Shown here: piece by piece, positions 18,080 through 26,850 of the stretch | Position numbering within the stretch: the first letter of the stretch is position 1 | Layout of the letters: each line of letters opens with the position of its first letter | DNA from: Candidatus Gastranaerophilales bacterium | GTDB lineage: Bacteria; Cyanobacteriota; Vampirovibrionia; Gastranaerophilales; Gastranaerophilaceae | Direction: 5' to 3' | Assembly: GCA_944324175.1 (NCBI GenBank) | Contig: CALUVH010000017.1 | Coordinates: 1 to 39,966, forward strand | DNA: 39,966 bases | Notes under the pieces: model-generated | What the model saw: only the letters and a program-made list of their open reading frames with translations | Told to the model about the DNA's origin: nothing | Database searches by the model: none | Translations under genes and position numbers: made by a program

Positions 18080-18526
18080 ATGATAAATAGTGTAATTAAA
18101 TTAATTTTATTTATAGTTTATTTTATTTTAATATCATACCTGCCATTAATTATCTGGGTATTATTTGTGTTTTATTTTACAACAGATATAACAAACATCT
18201 TTACAGGTATTATATCAACTATAATAATATTATTAAGTATACTTACTTTGTTTAAAATACAATGGCTGTTTTTATATATTCCTGTTTTAAAAATTATAAA
18301 TAAACCAACAAATATATTGCCAGACAAAATTTTTAAAAACGTAAAAATAGCTGATAAAATTATGCTCTCTTGTATTTTAATTGATGTATTGGTTATCATA
18401 ATTAATTATAATCTTATTTGTGATACTTTTAATAATATTTGGTTCTATATCATCTATTTATCATTTAGCAGTAATTATTTAATTATATATCATTTAACAA
18501 TAGAAAATTCAAAACTAAACACATAG
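18080..18526 (+). CDS. Small integral membrane protein, first of a paralogous pair
   Basis: A 148-residue protein of unknown family with about four hydrophobic segments (near residues 5-33, 45-75, 92-112 and 117-140). It shares with the next gene the same length, an FKIQWL...IP motif in segment 2 and a NYLIIY motif near the C-terminus. No Shine-Dalgarno is visible before the ATG. Codon use is extremely A+T-rich even for this genome. Function unknown. Confidence 0.6.
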   Translation: MINSVIKLILFIVYFILISYLPLIIWVLFVFYFTTDITNIFTGIISTIIILLSILTLFKIQWLFLYIPVLKIINKPTNILPDKIFKNVKIADKIMLSCILIDVLVIIINYNLICDTFNNIWFYIIYLSFSSNYLIIYHLTIENSKLNT

Positions 18527-18547
18527 AAATTAATTATATAAATATAA

Positions 18548-18576
18548 TTGAAAATTATGCTATTCTATTTTATATT
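18548..18576 (+). promoter_or_regulatory. Promoter of the second membrane-protein paralogue
   Basis: TTGAAA (18548-18553), 17-bp spacer, TATATT (18571-18576), about 37 nt before the ATG at 18614. Confidence 0.5.
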
Positions 18577-18613
18577 CGGACAATAGATTACTAGTTGGAA
18601 ATAAGGTTATTTC

Positions 18614-19060
18614 ATGAATAAACATTTAAAAGGCATCATATTATTTATTATTTACTTAATAATTATAATATATTTGCCTTTTATTGTTTACACTTTTGCA
18701 TTAACCCTCATTCATTTTAAATTCATCTTTTCAGTATTTGTTTTTTATTTTTATGTAGCATTTAGTTTATTACAGGTTTTCAAGATACAATGGCTGTTGT
18801 TGTTAATACCGGCAATTCTCATAATTAAAACATCTAAAAATCCATTTATAATAAGGTTATTGACGGATTTAAGACTAAATAATAAACTATTGTTATTAGC
18901 ATTATTTTTTGATATTGCGGTATTGATTATAGAATTTAACTTAATTGAACAAAAACTTGGTTTTCAACTCTATTCAATATATTATTCTCTTACTGGAAAC
19001 TATTTAATCATATATCTGTTTACTCTATTTTATAACTTTAAAAAGAAGAATTCTCAATAA
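18614..19060 (+). CDS. Small integral membrane protein, second of a paralogous pair
   Basis: 148 residues with about four hydrophobic segments, parallel to the preceding gene (VFKIQWLLLLIP, NYLIIYLFT), but otherwise strongly diverged. It has its own promoter and AAGG about 8 nt before the ATG. It is likely a tandem duplication. No enzymatic motif is seen. Confidence 0.62.
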   Translation: MNKHLKGIILFIIYLIIIIYLPFIVYTFALTLIHFKFIFSVFVFYFYVAFSLLQVFKIQWLLLLIPAILIIKTSKNPFIIRLLTDLRLNNKLLLLALFFDIAVLIIEFNLIEQKLGFQLYSIYYSLTGNYLIIYLFTLFYNFKKKNSQ

Positions 19061-19113
19061 ACCTGACAAAACAGATTTAATAATATAATCCACTTTATAA
19101 CTAAAAATAAATT

Positions 19114-19142
19114 TTGTGTTTTCTCTCTTTTCATGTTATAGT
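19114..19142 (+). promoter_or_regulatory. ppdK promoter
   Basis: TTGTGT (19114-19119), 17-bp spacer and an extended -10 TGT-TATAGT (-10 at 19137-19142). The leader is about 48 nt to the ATG at 19197, with AAGGAG as ribosome site. Confidence 0.5.
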
Positions 19143-19196
19143 TTCTTTAACGGTGTTTTGATTATATTTTTATAAAAAAGAAGGAGAATTAAAACT

Positions 19197-21842
19197 ATGA
19201 CAGAAAAACGCGTTTGGCTTTTCAGAGAAGGTAACGCAGGTATGCGTAATCTCCTTGGAGGCAAAGGTGCAAACTTGGCTGAAATGACTAACTTAGGGCT
19301 TCCTGTACCTCCGGGATTGACTATTACCACTGAAACCTGTATGGATTACATTAACCATGGCAACAAAATGCCGGAAGGCTTGATGGATGAAGTAAAAGTT
19401 GCATTGAAAGATATTGAAAATCAAACAGGTAAAAAATTCGGCGACAGCCAAAATCCATTATTGGTATCAGTACGCTCAGGTGCAAGACTTTCTATGCCTG
19501 GTATGATGGAAACTATTCTTAACTTAGGTTTAAATGACGAAACTGTAGAAGCTATGGTTAAATTAACAAACAACCCTAGATTCTGCTATGATTCATATAG
19601 AAGATTTTTAACTATGTTCGGCTCAGTTGCTTGGGACATGGACAGACAAAAATATTTTGAAGCTGAAGTAGAAAAAGTAAAGGAACGCGAAGGTGTTAAA
19701 GAAGATACAAAAGTTTCAGCTGAAGGTTGGAAATCTTTAATCCCTGTATATAAAAAAGTAATTAAAGAAGTAACAGGAAAAGAATTTCCACAAGATCCAT
19801 ACGTTCAATTACAAGAAGCAATCGAAGCTGTATTCCGTTCTTGGAACATCCCTCGTGCTGTAGCATACAGAAACATGAATAAAATTGATCACAATTTTGG
19901 TACAGCAGTAAACGTACAGACCATGGTATTCGGAAACATGGGTGACGACTGTGCAACCGGCGTTTCATTCACACGTAACCCTGCAACAGGCGAAAATAAA
20001 TTCTATGGTGAATACTTAACAAATGCTCAAGGTGAAGATGTTGTAGCAGGTATCAGAACTCCAAAACCTATTTCTGAACTTGAAACAGAAATGCCTGAAT
20101 TGTACAAACAATATGTTGATATCGCGAAAAAACTTGAACTTGGATATAAAGATGTTCAAGACATGGAATTCACAATTGAAAAAGGTAAATTATGGATTTT
20201 GCAAACTCGTAACGGTAAAAGAACTGCCGCAGCTGCAGTAAAAATTGCAGTTGACATGTGCGAAGAAGGCATTATTACTAAAGAAAGAGCTATTCAACTT
20301 GTAGATCCATACTCAGTAAACCAAATCCTATTACCTTGTTTTGATACCAAGGCAATGGCTGAAGCACATAAGATTTGCCAAGGTGTCAACGCATCTCCTG
20401 GAGCTGCTGTAGGTAAAATTGTATTTGACACAGAAGAAGCAGCAAAACGCGGAGAAGCAGGCGAAAAAGTTATTTTGGTTCGTGTGGAAACTTGTCCTGA
20501 TGACATCCATGGTATGGCAGTTTCACAAGGTGTACTAACCCTTAGAGGTGGTGCTACATCACACGCAGCAGTTGTTGCTAAAGGTATGGGAAAACCTTGC
20601 GTTTCTGGTTGCGAAGATTTGAAAATAGATTTAGCTAATGAGACTTTGACAGGCTGCGACGGTACTGTATATCGCAAAGATGACATCATTTCACTTGATG
20701 GTGGAAAAGGTATCGTAATGGAAGGCGCTGTAAAACTCGTTGAAGCTAAAATTGACGATAATTGGAATAAATTCTTTACTTGGGTTGATGAAATCAAACA
20801 ACTCAAAGTAGAAGCAAATGCTGATACTCCTAAAGATATCGAAAACGCTATAAAATTTGGTGCTGAAGGTGTAGGGCTTTGTCGTACAGAACACATGTTC
20901 ATGGATCCGGACAGACTGCCTTGGGTTCAAAAGATGATTATTGCAGGTACTCCTGAAGCAAGAAAAGAAGCATTAGATAAACTTCTTCCAATGCAGTACT
21001 CAGATTTTTATGCGATGTTCAAAGCATTGGGCGATAAACCTCTTACAGTAAGACTTCTTGATCCACCATTACATGAATTTTTACCTTCTAAGGAAGACCT
21101 TATCGCCGAAGTAGCGACACTAAAAGCATTGGGTAAGGATTCAAAAGAAAAAGAAGAATTACTCCATGTAGTAGAGGGACTTTCAGAATCCAATCCGATG
21201 ATGGGCTTAAGAGGATGCCGTTTAGGATTAACTTATCCAGAAATCAATGAAATGCAAGTAAGAGCAATATTTGAAGCTTGTTGCGACTTGAAAAAAGAAG
21301 GCGTTAACGTAAAACCGTGGGTTATGATACCTCTAATCGGTCATGTTAACGAGCTTAAAGTAGCACAAGAAATTTTAGTAAGAGTTGCAAAAGAAGTAAT
21401 GCAGGAAAAAGGTATTGAAGTTGATTATAAATTCGGTACAATGATAGAAATTCCTCGCGCAGCTTTAACTGCTGATGAAATTGCTGAATACGCAGAATTC
21501 TTCTCATTTGGTACAAACGACTTGACTCAAATGACATTCGGTTATTCTCGTGATGACGCAGAAGGTAAATTCCTCAACCGCTACGTTGAACAAAAAATCC
21601 TACCTTCAAATCCTTTCGAAACACTCGATCAAAAAGGAGTTGGTCAATTGATTGAAATGTCAATGGAAAAAGGTAAAAAAGTAAATTCTTCATTAGTAGG
21701 CGGTGTTTGTGGAGAACACGGTGGTGATCCTGATTCAGTCAAATTCTGTCACAAAATCGGACTGGATTATGTTTCTTGTTCACCATTTAGAATTCCACAA
21801 GCAAGACTTGCAGCAGCTCAAGCTGTAGTTGAAAATAAATAA
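19197..21842 (+). CDS. ppdK: Pyruvate, phosphate dikinase
   Basis: An 881-residue enzyme interconverting pyruvate + ATP + Pi and PEP + AMP + PPi, cytoplasmic. The N-terminal ATP-grasp domain has LLGGKGANLAEM and VSVRSGARLSMPGMM. The phosphohistidine domain has GGATSHAAVV with the catalytic His at residue 456. The C-terminal PEP-binding TIM barrel has GVGLCRTEHMF, FGTNDLTQMTFGYSRDD and GVCGEHGGDP. Length and domain order match bacterial PPDK. AAGGAG precedes the ATG and a strong terminator follows. In an anaerobe it would link glycolysis to the ferredoxin-dependent oxidoreductase pathway. Confidence 0.97.
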   Translation: MTEKRVWLFREGNAGMRNLLGGKGANLAEMTNLGLPVPPGLTITTETCMDYINHGNKMPEGLMDEVKVALKDIENQTGKKFGDSQNPLLVSVRSGARLSMPGMMETILNLGLNDETVEAMVKLTNNPRFCYDSYRRFLTMFGSVAWDMDRQKYFEAEVEKVKEREGVKEDTKVSAEGWKSLIPVYKKVIKEVTGKEFPQDPYVQLQEAIEAVFRSWNIPRAVAYRNMNKIDHNFGTAVNVQTMVFGNMGDDCATGVSFTRNPATGENKFYGEYLTNAQGEDVVAGIRTPKPISELETEMPELYKQYVDIAKKLELGYKDVQDMEFTIEKGKLWILQTRNGKRTAAAAVKIAVDMCEEGIITKERAIQLVDPYSVNQILLPCFDTKAMAEAHKICQGVNASPGAAVGKIVFDTEEAAKRGEAGEKVILVRVETCPDDIHGMAVSQGVLTLRGGATSHAAVVAKGMGKPCVSGCEDLKIDLANETLTGCDGTVYRKDDIISLDGGKGIVMEGAVKLVEAKIDDNWNKFFTWVDEIKQLKVEANADTPKDIENAIKFGAEGVGLCRTEHMFMDPDRLPWVQKMIIAGTPEARKEALDKLLPMQYSDFYAMFKALGDKPLTVRLLDPPLHEFLPSKEDLIAEVATLKALGKDSKEKEELLHVVEGLSESNPMMGLRGCRLGLTYPEINEMQVRAIFEACCDLKKEGVNVKPWVMIPLIGHVNELKVAQEILVRVAKEVMQEKGIEVDYKFGTMIEIPRAALTADEIAEYAEFFSFGTNDLTQMTFGYSRDDAEGKFLNRYVEQKILPSNPFETLDQKGVGQLIEMSMEKGKKVNSSLVGGVCGEHGGDPDSVKFCHKIGLDYVSCSPFRIPQARLAAAQAVVENK

Positions 21843-21855
21843 TTGAAACGTTTTG

Positions 21856-21890
21856 AAAAAGGGGAAATAAAATTATTTCCCCTTTTTTTT
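21856..21890 (+). terminator. ppdK rho-independent terminator
   Basis: A long stem in which AAAAAGGGGAAATAA pairs with TTATTTCCCCTTTTT, followed by a T tract, ending just before the FkbM gene. Confidence 0.85.
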
Positions 21891-21912
21891 ATTAATGTTG
21901 GGGAGGGAAAAA

Positions 21913-22689
21913 GTGACTATTAAAAACTTCATAAAAAAAATACTTAAAATTAAACCTGACTATATCAAACTATATATTGATAAGTTTGCAGCAGCGAATT
22001 ACAAGTTATACAAAGCGAACAACTTAATTCACATAGAAGGTCAAGGACTTAAAATTCAAGGGAAAGCCTACAATACTATTTGGACAGCACACGACGTCTT
22101 ATGTCGAGATGAATACCATTTCGAAATGACAGAACCATATGTTATGTTTGATATTGGATTTAACCTTGGTATTACAAGTCTTCACTGGGCAAAAAACGAA
22201 AATTTAAAACAAATATATGCCTTTGAACCCTTTAAACCGACTTATGAGCAGGGTGAAGTAAATCTTAAAAACAACCCAGAATTAGCAACAAAAATTGAAT
22301 TGTTTAAATTTGGTCTCGGAAATGAAAATAAAGAAGTTGAAATACACTACAATCCGGAACGTCCTGGAGCCATGAGTAGTGTTAAAGATAGTTTACAAGG
22401 TAAAATCGAAAAAATACAAATAAAAAATGCATCTGAAATATTAAAGCCACTATTTGAAAAACATCAGGAAAAGAAATTCTTAAAAATAGATACTGAAGGT
22501 GCAGAAAAAGAAATTTTACCTGATTTAGATTCTTCAGGATTACTCAAAGATATTGACGTCATAATAATGGAATGGCATGACGAGAATCCTCAATATTTGA
22601 TAGATATTCTCACAAAAAACAACTTCAATGTACACTGCATACATTCCGTAGGAAATATTCTTGGTATGATTACAGCTTTTAAAAAATGA
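21913..22689 (+). CDS. FkbM family SAM-dependent methyltransferase
   Basis: About 258 residues. The SAM-binding motif is FDIGFNLGITSL, then YAFEPFKPTYEQ, and the family-typical LKIDTEGAEKEIL followed by IIMEWH. FkbM-type enzymes O-methylate sugars, lipids or polyketides; the substrate here is unknown, although glycans are plausible. The frame is open from an ATG at 21895, but GGGAGGG (21901-21907) then falls inside the coding part. That sequence is an ideal Shine-Dalgarno for the GTG at 21913, which is chosen here. The gene follows the ppdK terminator and ends at its own. Confidence 0.82.
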   Translation: MTIKNFIKKILKIKPDYIKLYIDKFAAANYKLYKANNLIHIEGQGLKIQGKAYNTIWTAHDVLCRDEYHFEMTEPYVMFDIGFNLGITSLHWAKNENLKQIYAFEPFKPTYEQGEVNLKNNPELATKIELFKFGLGNENKEVEIHYNPERPGAMSSVKDSLQGKIEKIQIKNASEILKPLFEKHQEKKFLKIDTEGAEKEILPDLDSSGLLKDIDVIIMEWHDENPQYLIDILTKNNFNVHCIHSVGNILGMITAFKK

Positions 22690-22695
22690 CCAACT

Positions 22696-22723
22696 AAAAA
22701 GCTCCTTTAAAAGGAGCTTTTTT
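22696..22723. terminator. Bidirectional terminator between convergent genes
   Basis: AAAAAGCTCCTT (22696-22707) pairs with AAGGAGCTTTTT (22711-22722) with T or A tracts on both sides. It serves the FkbM gene rightwards and the 155-residue membrane-protein gene leftwards. Confidence 0.85.
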
Positions 22724-22729
22724 AATAAA

Positions 22730-23197
22730 CTAATCTTTTTTAGCTTCAGTCTCGGCTTTATTTTGCGGATTTTCAGCTTTGCCCTCTGCTTTTTGAGGCT
22801 TTTCCGGTATTTCTTCTTTAACGTAGAAAATAGGCATTGCATTATGTTTTTCAAAAATCTTATTAGCATTTTTAGCATTTTTCATACCAAAACCTGCAAC
22901 AGATGCAATACCCCCAGCCAATCCGAATAGCATTACAGACAATGTTTTCAATATTGGATTAGCCCCTTTTGACGCCATAGACCCAACAAACATTGATGCA
23001 ACTGTTATAACCCCTGCCAAAACACCATTTTTTGTACGGTTTTTATTCTCTTTTTTGTAATCAGAAATAAATTCATCTGCCTTTTCTTTAGGAACAGAGT
23101 AGTGACTTACAATGTCTTTTCCAAAAAACTTAGACTTAGCGTCAACTTGAACTCTTCCACCATCCAAAGGTTTTGCTACCTCAATACTTAATGCCAT
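22730..23197 (-). CDS. Small membrane protein with acidic-basic tail, paralogue of its neighbour
   Basis: 155 residues, not recognised. An N-terminal soluble part (SIEVAKPLDGGRVQVDAKSK, SHYSVPKEKADEFI) is followed by two hydrophobic segments (about residues 58-75 and 83-105) and a Lys/Glu/Ala/Pro-rich tail. Layout and motifs match the next gene upstream: VEV...RV near the start, a Y-x-V-x-x-E-x-x-D-x-F segment, then N-R before the first hydrophobic segment. AGGAGGT lies just before the ATG. It is probably co-transcribed with the 126-residue paralogue (28-bp gap). Confidence 0.68.
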   Translation of the reverse strand: MALSIEVAKPLDGGRVQVDAKSKFFGKDIVSHYSVPKEKADEFISDYKKENKNRTKNGVLAGVITVASMFVGSMASKGANPILKTLSVMLFGLAGGIASVAGFGMKNAKNANKIFEKHNAMPIFYVKEEIPEKPQKAEGKAENPQNKAETEAKKD

Positions 23198-23225
23198 ATT
23201 TTACCTCCTATACTTCTTTTATACT

Positions 23226-23606
23226 CTATGAGTTTATTTTATCTGTAACATCTTCTGCATTGTAGTTTTCCATAGCAGCTTTATTCATTTTTTTATTAAG
23301 CATGTCGTCAGTTTTCAACGAACCAAGCAAAGCAACAGCGCCTACTCCAACACCTGACAAAATCTTACCCAACGTACCAAACTTAACAACTGCTCCTACA
23401 AGTACTCCTACAAGAGCACTCAATGTATAAGTCATCACTTTTTGAAATTTTCTATTGGAATTAAGCATCTTTTTTTGAGAAACAAATTTGTCTGAATTCT
23501 CAGCAGAAACAGCATAATAGCGCTCGATGGGCTTCCTTTTAGACCCTGAACTTTCTTTTATTAAAACCCTATTATTTTCTATATTTTTTACCACTTCTAC
23601 AGACAT
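23226..23606 (-). CDS. Small membrane protein, paralogue of the 155-residue protein
   Basis: 126 residues: a soluble start (SVEVVKNIENNRVLIKE, YYAVSAENSDKF), then two hydrophobic segments rich in Gly/Val (about residues 57-75 and 80-97) and a short polar tail. It is the same design as the following gene and probably a tandem duplicate. The ribosome site is AGGAG. Unknown function. Confidence 0.68.
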   Translation of the reverse strand: MSVEVVKNIENNRVLIKESSGSKRKPIERYYAVSAENSDKFVSQKKMLNSNRKFQKVMTYTLSALVGVLVGAVVKFGTLGKILSGVGVGAVALLGSLKTDDMLNKKMNKAAMENYNAEDVTDKINS

Positions 23607-23698
23607 AATTTGCTCCTACACACCTACATCTGTATAAAAAACAAATCTCTTAATAATTTGCGCATCTTTTTGTTTAATTGCAAAAACTGTTACAGAAC

Positions 23699-23959
23699 TT
23701 AATTCAACAATTCATTAAGCTTACCACTTTTATGCAAAGCTTCCAAATCAGTATACCCGCCTACATAAGTATCATTTATAACTATCTGAGGAACAGTTTG
23801 AACATTTCTGCTATACTTTGCAGAAAGTTCACTGCACATGCCTGCAAAATCATTATCTACATTGTATTCTTCATATTCAAGCCCTAGCATTTGCAGTAAT
23901 TTTTTTGCTTTTACACAAAACGGACAAGTACTGGAAGTGTATACAGATATTTTATTCAT
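23699..23959 (-). CDS. grxC: Glutaredoxin
   Basis: An 86-residue glutaredoxin for thiol-disulfide exchange. The active site CPFC is at residues 12-15, followed by TVPQIVIND and GGYTDLEAL, the cis-Pro and glutathione-binding segments. Length is typical. AAGGAGA precedes the ATG. It is on the same strand as the CheR-like gene upstream, 26 bp away. Confidence 0.92.
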   Translation of the reverse strand: MNKISVYTSSTCPFCVKAKKLLQMLGLEYEEYNVDNDFAGMCSELSAKYSRNVQTVPQIVINDTYVGGYTDLEALHKSGKLNELLN

Positions 23960-23985
23960 AAAATAAACTCTCCTTTTTATAGTAA

Positions 23986-24756
23986 TTAAACCATTTTTTC
24001 ATAAACCTTGTCAATATATGTTCCCTTAAAACCATTTTTTGTAAGTGCTTCAACAGCTTTTGAAGCTATTAAATCATACTCTCCAAGCACAACAACGGAA
24101 CCTTTTTTCAATTTATTACCCAACCTCAAAGCCAAAATTTCTTGTTCATAATCCTCCAAATACATCCACATATTACGTAATAACACTGCTGAATTTTCAC
24201 CATTCATTTCTGATATTTGAGTAAACACATTAGCTTGCTTAAAATCTATTTTATCCCTTGTTTTCTGATTAAATTGAACAAACTTTCCCTTTCCTTGCTC
24301 ATTTACATAACTTAAAAAATTACCCTCACGAAACCTATTTTTGATTTTCAACTTCAACAAATCAGTACAGGTATATGGTTGAGGCAAAAGTGGTATTTTA
24401 CCTGTCTTTGCAGTGTTCACGAGATCAGCATTCAAATCAAAGGCTTTTATTGGGAAAAATTTTTCAGCGATTTTACTTTTAAGGTTTTGTGCTATAGCCA
24501 TGACCAGCGTAAAGGGTTCTGTCCCGTCAGAACAAGCACCGTTATAGATATTAACTTTATCCGCATTAGCGAAATGCCTTTCCAAATATTTTACAAAAGC
24601 TTTCCATTGGAAATCCCCCCTAAAAAAGTAAGTAAAATGAGGAGCTTGACCATTAGAAAGCCTCATCACATTTGAGGTGAAAGCCTGTTCAGTATTATTT
24701 TTTAGCTGTCGTTTTTGGGAGTAGAAAAACGATTGAGGGTTCAATGTAACTTGCAT
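23986..24756 (-). CDS. CheR-like SAM-dependent methyltransferase
   Basis: A 256-residue protein. NIYNGACSDGTEPFTLVMAI aligns in pattern with the CheR SAM motif (GCSTGEEPYSLA). IKAFDLNADLVNTAKTGKI matches the following CheR acidic motif and A-x-x-G segment. LLRNMWMYLEDYEQEIL corresponds to the RN...Y region after strand 4. It is degenerate compared with true CheR, and no chemotaxis gene is nearby, so a different target is likely. The ATG lies 6 nt after a TTTAAT (24763-24768) with no clear Shine-Dalgarno, so it could be leaderless. Confidence 0.65.
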   Translation of the reverse strand: MQVTLNPQSFFYSQKRQLKNNTEQAFTSNVMRLSNGQAPHFTYFFRGDFQWKAFVKYLERHFANADKVNIYNGACSDGTEPFTLVMAIAQNLKSKIAEKFFPIKAFDLNADLVNTAKTGKIPLLPQPYTCTDLLKLKIKNRFREGNFLSYVNEQGKGKFVQFNQKTRDKIDFKQANVFTQISEMNGENSAVLLRNMWMYLEDYEQEILALRLGNKLKKGSVVVLGEYDLIASKAVEALTKNGFKGTYIDKVYEKMV

Positions 24757-24797
24757 ATTTGCATTAAACCCTCACAATTTTTTTTTTTGCCAGTTTG

Positions 24798-26426
24798 TTA
24801 AATTATTTTTTTCTGATCGAACTCTTTACCACCGACGATTTTCAAATGCCTTTGAGCGCCCTCGCCTACTGATTTTGAAATTAAGTTATGCTGCTCAACA
24901 AGTTCATGCTGTAACTTTCTAATCTGTTGATTTTGAGGTTGTAACTCGACATGCTCAGCCCCTGCAAGAATTTTATTTATCGCAGCCTTAGCCTCATCAA
25001 GCGCCCGTTCGGCTTCGTCATAGTAACCCTGTAGCGTTTCGACCTCTGTGATATCCAAAGCCTCTTTCAACACTTTTTGAATTTGAGCCATAGAATTTGT
25101 CTTGATATAGAAAATTCTCAACCTGTAATCATTCGCTGTACTTAAGATTTTAGCGCCACCTTTAGCGAAGTTTTTATGCGCGATTACAATATCAGCCTCA
25201 TCAATATTTCGGGTAATTTCGACATTCAAATCAAGCCGTTCAATAATCTTTTCAACAATACTCCTTGAGACCGCATAAAGATATATCTTTTTGAATTTTT
25301 TAACTTCATCGACATACTTTTGACGGGAGAATGAAAACTTCAAGCTGTCATCAGGATTAACATTTGCTTGCTGAGGAGGGATGCTTTGTTGTGGCTCAAT
25401 TTTCACATCTTCGACCTTATTTTCAGTTATTTCACATTTTTGATCGTAGTTTTTATCAACCTTTCTAATCTCAGGTCTGATAGGCCATCCGCGCAAGATA
25501 TAATCGACCGCTTCAGCAGTGTTTTTGTAAACGGCAAGGGTGTTTCTGTCCAAAATTTCTATTACGATGTCGAAAGTTGGCTGTTTTTCTCGCTCTAATA
25601 CAGTCTTTTGAGAAGCGCGACGCTTAGCTTCATCATCCCCTAAAGTAACCGATTGAACGCCTCCGACCAAGTCAGACAGTGTCGGGTTTTTTATGAGGTT
25701 TTCAAGACTATTACCATGAGCTGTCGCGATAAGCATCACCCCTCTTTCAGCTATGGTTCTGGCAGCTTGCGCTTCGGCTTCCGTACCGATTTCATCGACC
25801 ACAATAACCTCAGGAGTGTGGTTTTCAACCGCTTCTATCATGATATCTTTTTGAAACTCCGGCTGACGGACTTGCATTCTTCTTGCATGACCGATAGCAG
25901 GGTGAGGAGTATCGCCGTCCCCTGCAATTTCATTCGAGGTGTCGACGACCACAACTCTTTTACCTAACTCATCAGCTACAAGCCTTGAAATTTCTCTTAG
26001 CTTGGTTGTCTTACCAACCCCCGGACGTCCGAGAAATAAAATACTTTTTCCCATCATACAAAAATCTTTTATACAAGCAATAGTCCCCGTAACAACTCTA
26101 CCTATCCTGCACGTAAGACCGATAATTTTGCCTTGCCTGTTTCTTATCGCGCTAATTCTGTGGAGTGTTCCGGGGATTCCAGAACGGTTGTCCGATGTAA
26201 ACTCTTGGACACGACTTGTGATATATGAAATGTCATCGTCTGTAACAACATTATTACCTAAATACTCTATTTTACCGCCCGAATGTCTTATCTCGGGCGT
26301 TCTCCCGATGTCGAGCACAAGCTCTATCACATCATCTAATTTTTCATAGCTCAAATACCGTTTTACACTATCCGGTAGAATGTTTATCAACTTCTCAAGA
26401 TCATTTTGAAATTCAAGGTTGCCCAT
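24798..26426 (-). CDS. AAA ATPase with C-terminal R3H domain (Ycf45 / SpoIIIAA-like)
   Basis: A 542-residue P-loop ATPase of the cyanobacterial and plastid Ycf45 type. Walker A GRPGVGKTT is at about residues 133-141 and Walker B is VIVVDEIGTEAEAQAA. VVVDTSNEIAGDGD and ATAHGNSLENLI complete the SpoIIIAA-like core. After a linker, the C-terminus carries a predicted single-strand nucleic-acid-binding R3H domain: RKLQH gives the R-x3-H motif, then LVEQHNLISKSVGEGAQRHLKIV. The cellular role of the family is poorly known; nucleic-acid binding is inferred from R3H. Ribosome site GAAAGG. This family is one of the best lineage hints in the window. Confidence 0.9.
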   Translation of the reverse strand: MGNLEFQNDLEKLINILPDSVKRYLSYEKLDDVIELVLDIGRTPEIRHSGGKIEYLGNNVVTDDDISYITSRVQEFTSDNRSGIPGTLHRISAIRNRQGKIIGLTCRIGRVVTGTIACIKDFCMMGKSILFLGRPGVGKTTKLREISRLVADELGKRVVVVDTSNEIAGDGDTPHPAIGHARRMQVRQPEFQKDIMIEAVENHTPEVIVVDEIGTEAEAQAARTIAERGVMLIATAHGNSLENLIKNPTLSDLVGGVQSVTLGDDEAKRRASQKTVLEREKQPTFDIVIEILDRNTLAVYKNTAEAVDYILRGWPIRPEIRKVDKNYDQKCEITENKVEDVKIEPQQSIPPQQANVNPDDSLKFSFSRQKYVDEVKKFKKIYLYAVSRSIVEKIIERLDLNVEITRNIDEADIVIAHKNFAKGGAKILSTANDYRLRIFYIKTNSMAQIQKVLKEALDITEVETLQGYYDEAERALDEAKAAINKILAGAEHVELQPQNQQIRKLQHELVEQHNLISKSVGEGAQRHLKIVGGKEFDQKKII

Positions 26427-26761
26427 AGCTTTTCGCCTTTCTTATTTTGATATTCAATTGTTATATTCAAAATATGATTACTGGCTAAATTATTTTCTCT
26501 CTCACTTATATTATACCACTTTTTGAGGAAAAATCATCGTTCTTTAGAACTACATCTGTAGCAATTTTACAAAATTTAACACAGCGAAAATACGCACATG
26601 TACTCTGGAAAGTTGGCACGTAGTACCGCCTTTTGAAGGGGTTTAAAAGCCTGCAACGATTTTTATAAACGACGGCTTTTTTATTGTCGGATTAGTAAAT
26701 CCGACCTACAGCAACAGCTGAGCTACAAAAAAGGGGGAATTTGGAAATGGAGAGAGGGGGG
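26427..26761. other. Intergenic region with hairpins and a REP-like element
   Basis: No gene is seen. AAAAGCC (26645-26651) pairs with GGCTTTT (26674-26680) followed by T's. A REP-like hairpin lies at 26686-26709. The rest is A- and G-rich. Confidence 0.5.
26686..26709 (-). repeat. REP-like hairpin (copy 1)
   Basis: On the minus strand GTAG is followed by the 8-bp stem GTCGGATT/AATCCGAC with a 4-nt loop. The GTAG tetranucleotide at the foot of a hairpin is the known mark of REP elements used by REP-associated transposases. A near-identical copy lies at 38591-38614 and a variant at 38447-38469. The flank AACAGCTGAGC is shared with the variant. Confidence 0.6.
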
Positions 26762-26789
26762 AAAAAAAACAGGTGCCAATTAGGCACCT
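26762..26789 (-). terminator. Terminator of the first pilin-like gene
   Basis: AGGTGCC/GGCACCT stem (26771-26789). On the minus strand it is followed by eight T's. It lies about 60 bp beyond the stop codon at 26851. Confidence 0.85.
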
Positions 26790-26850
26790 GCGGGTTGTTG
26801 TTTTAAAAAATTATTTGCATTATGCACATTATAAAAGCGCATCGTTGCGT

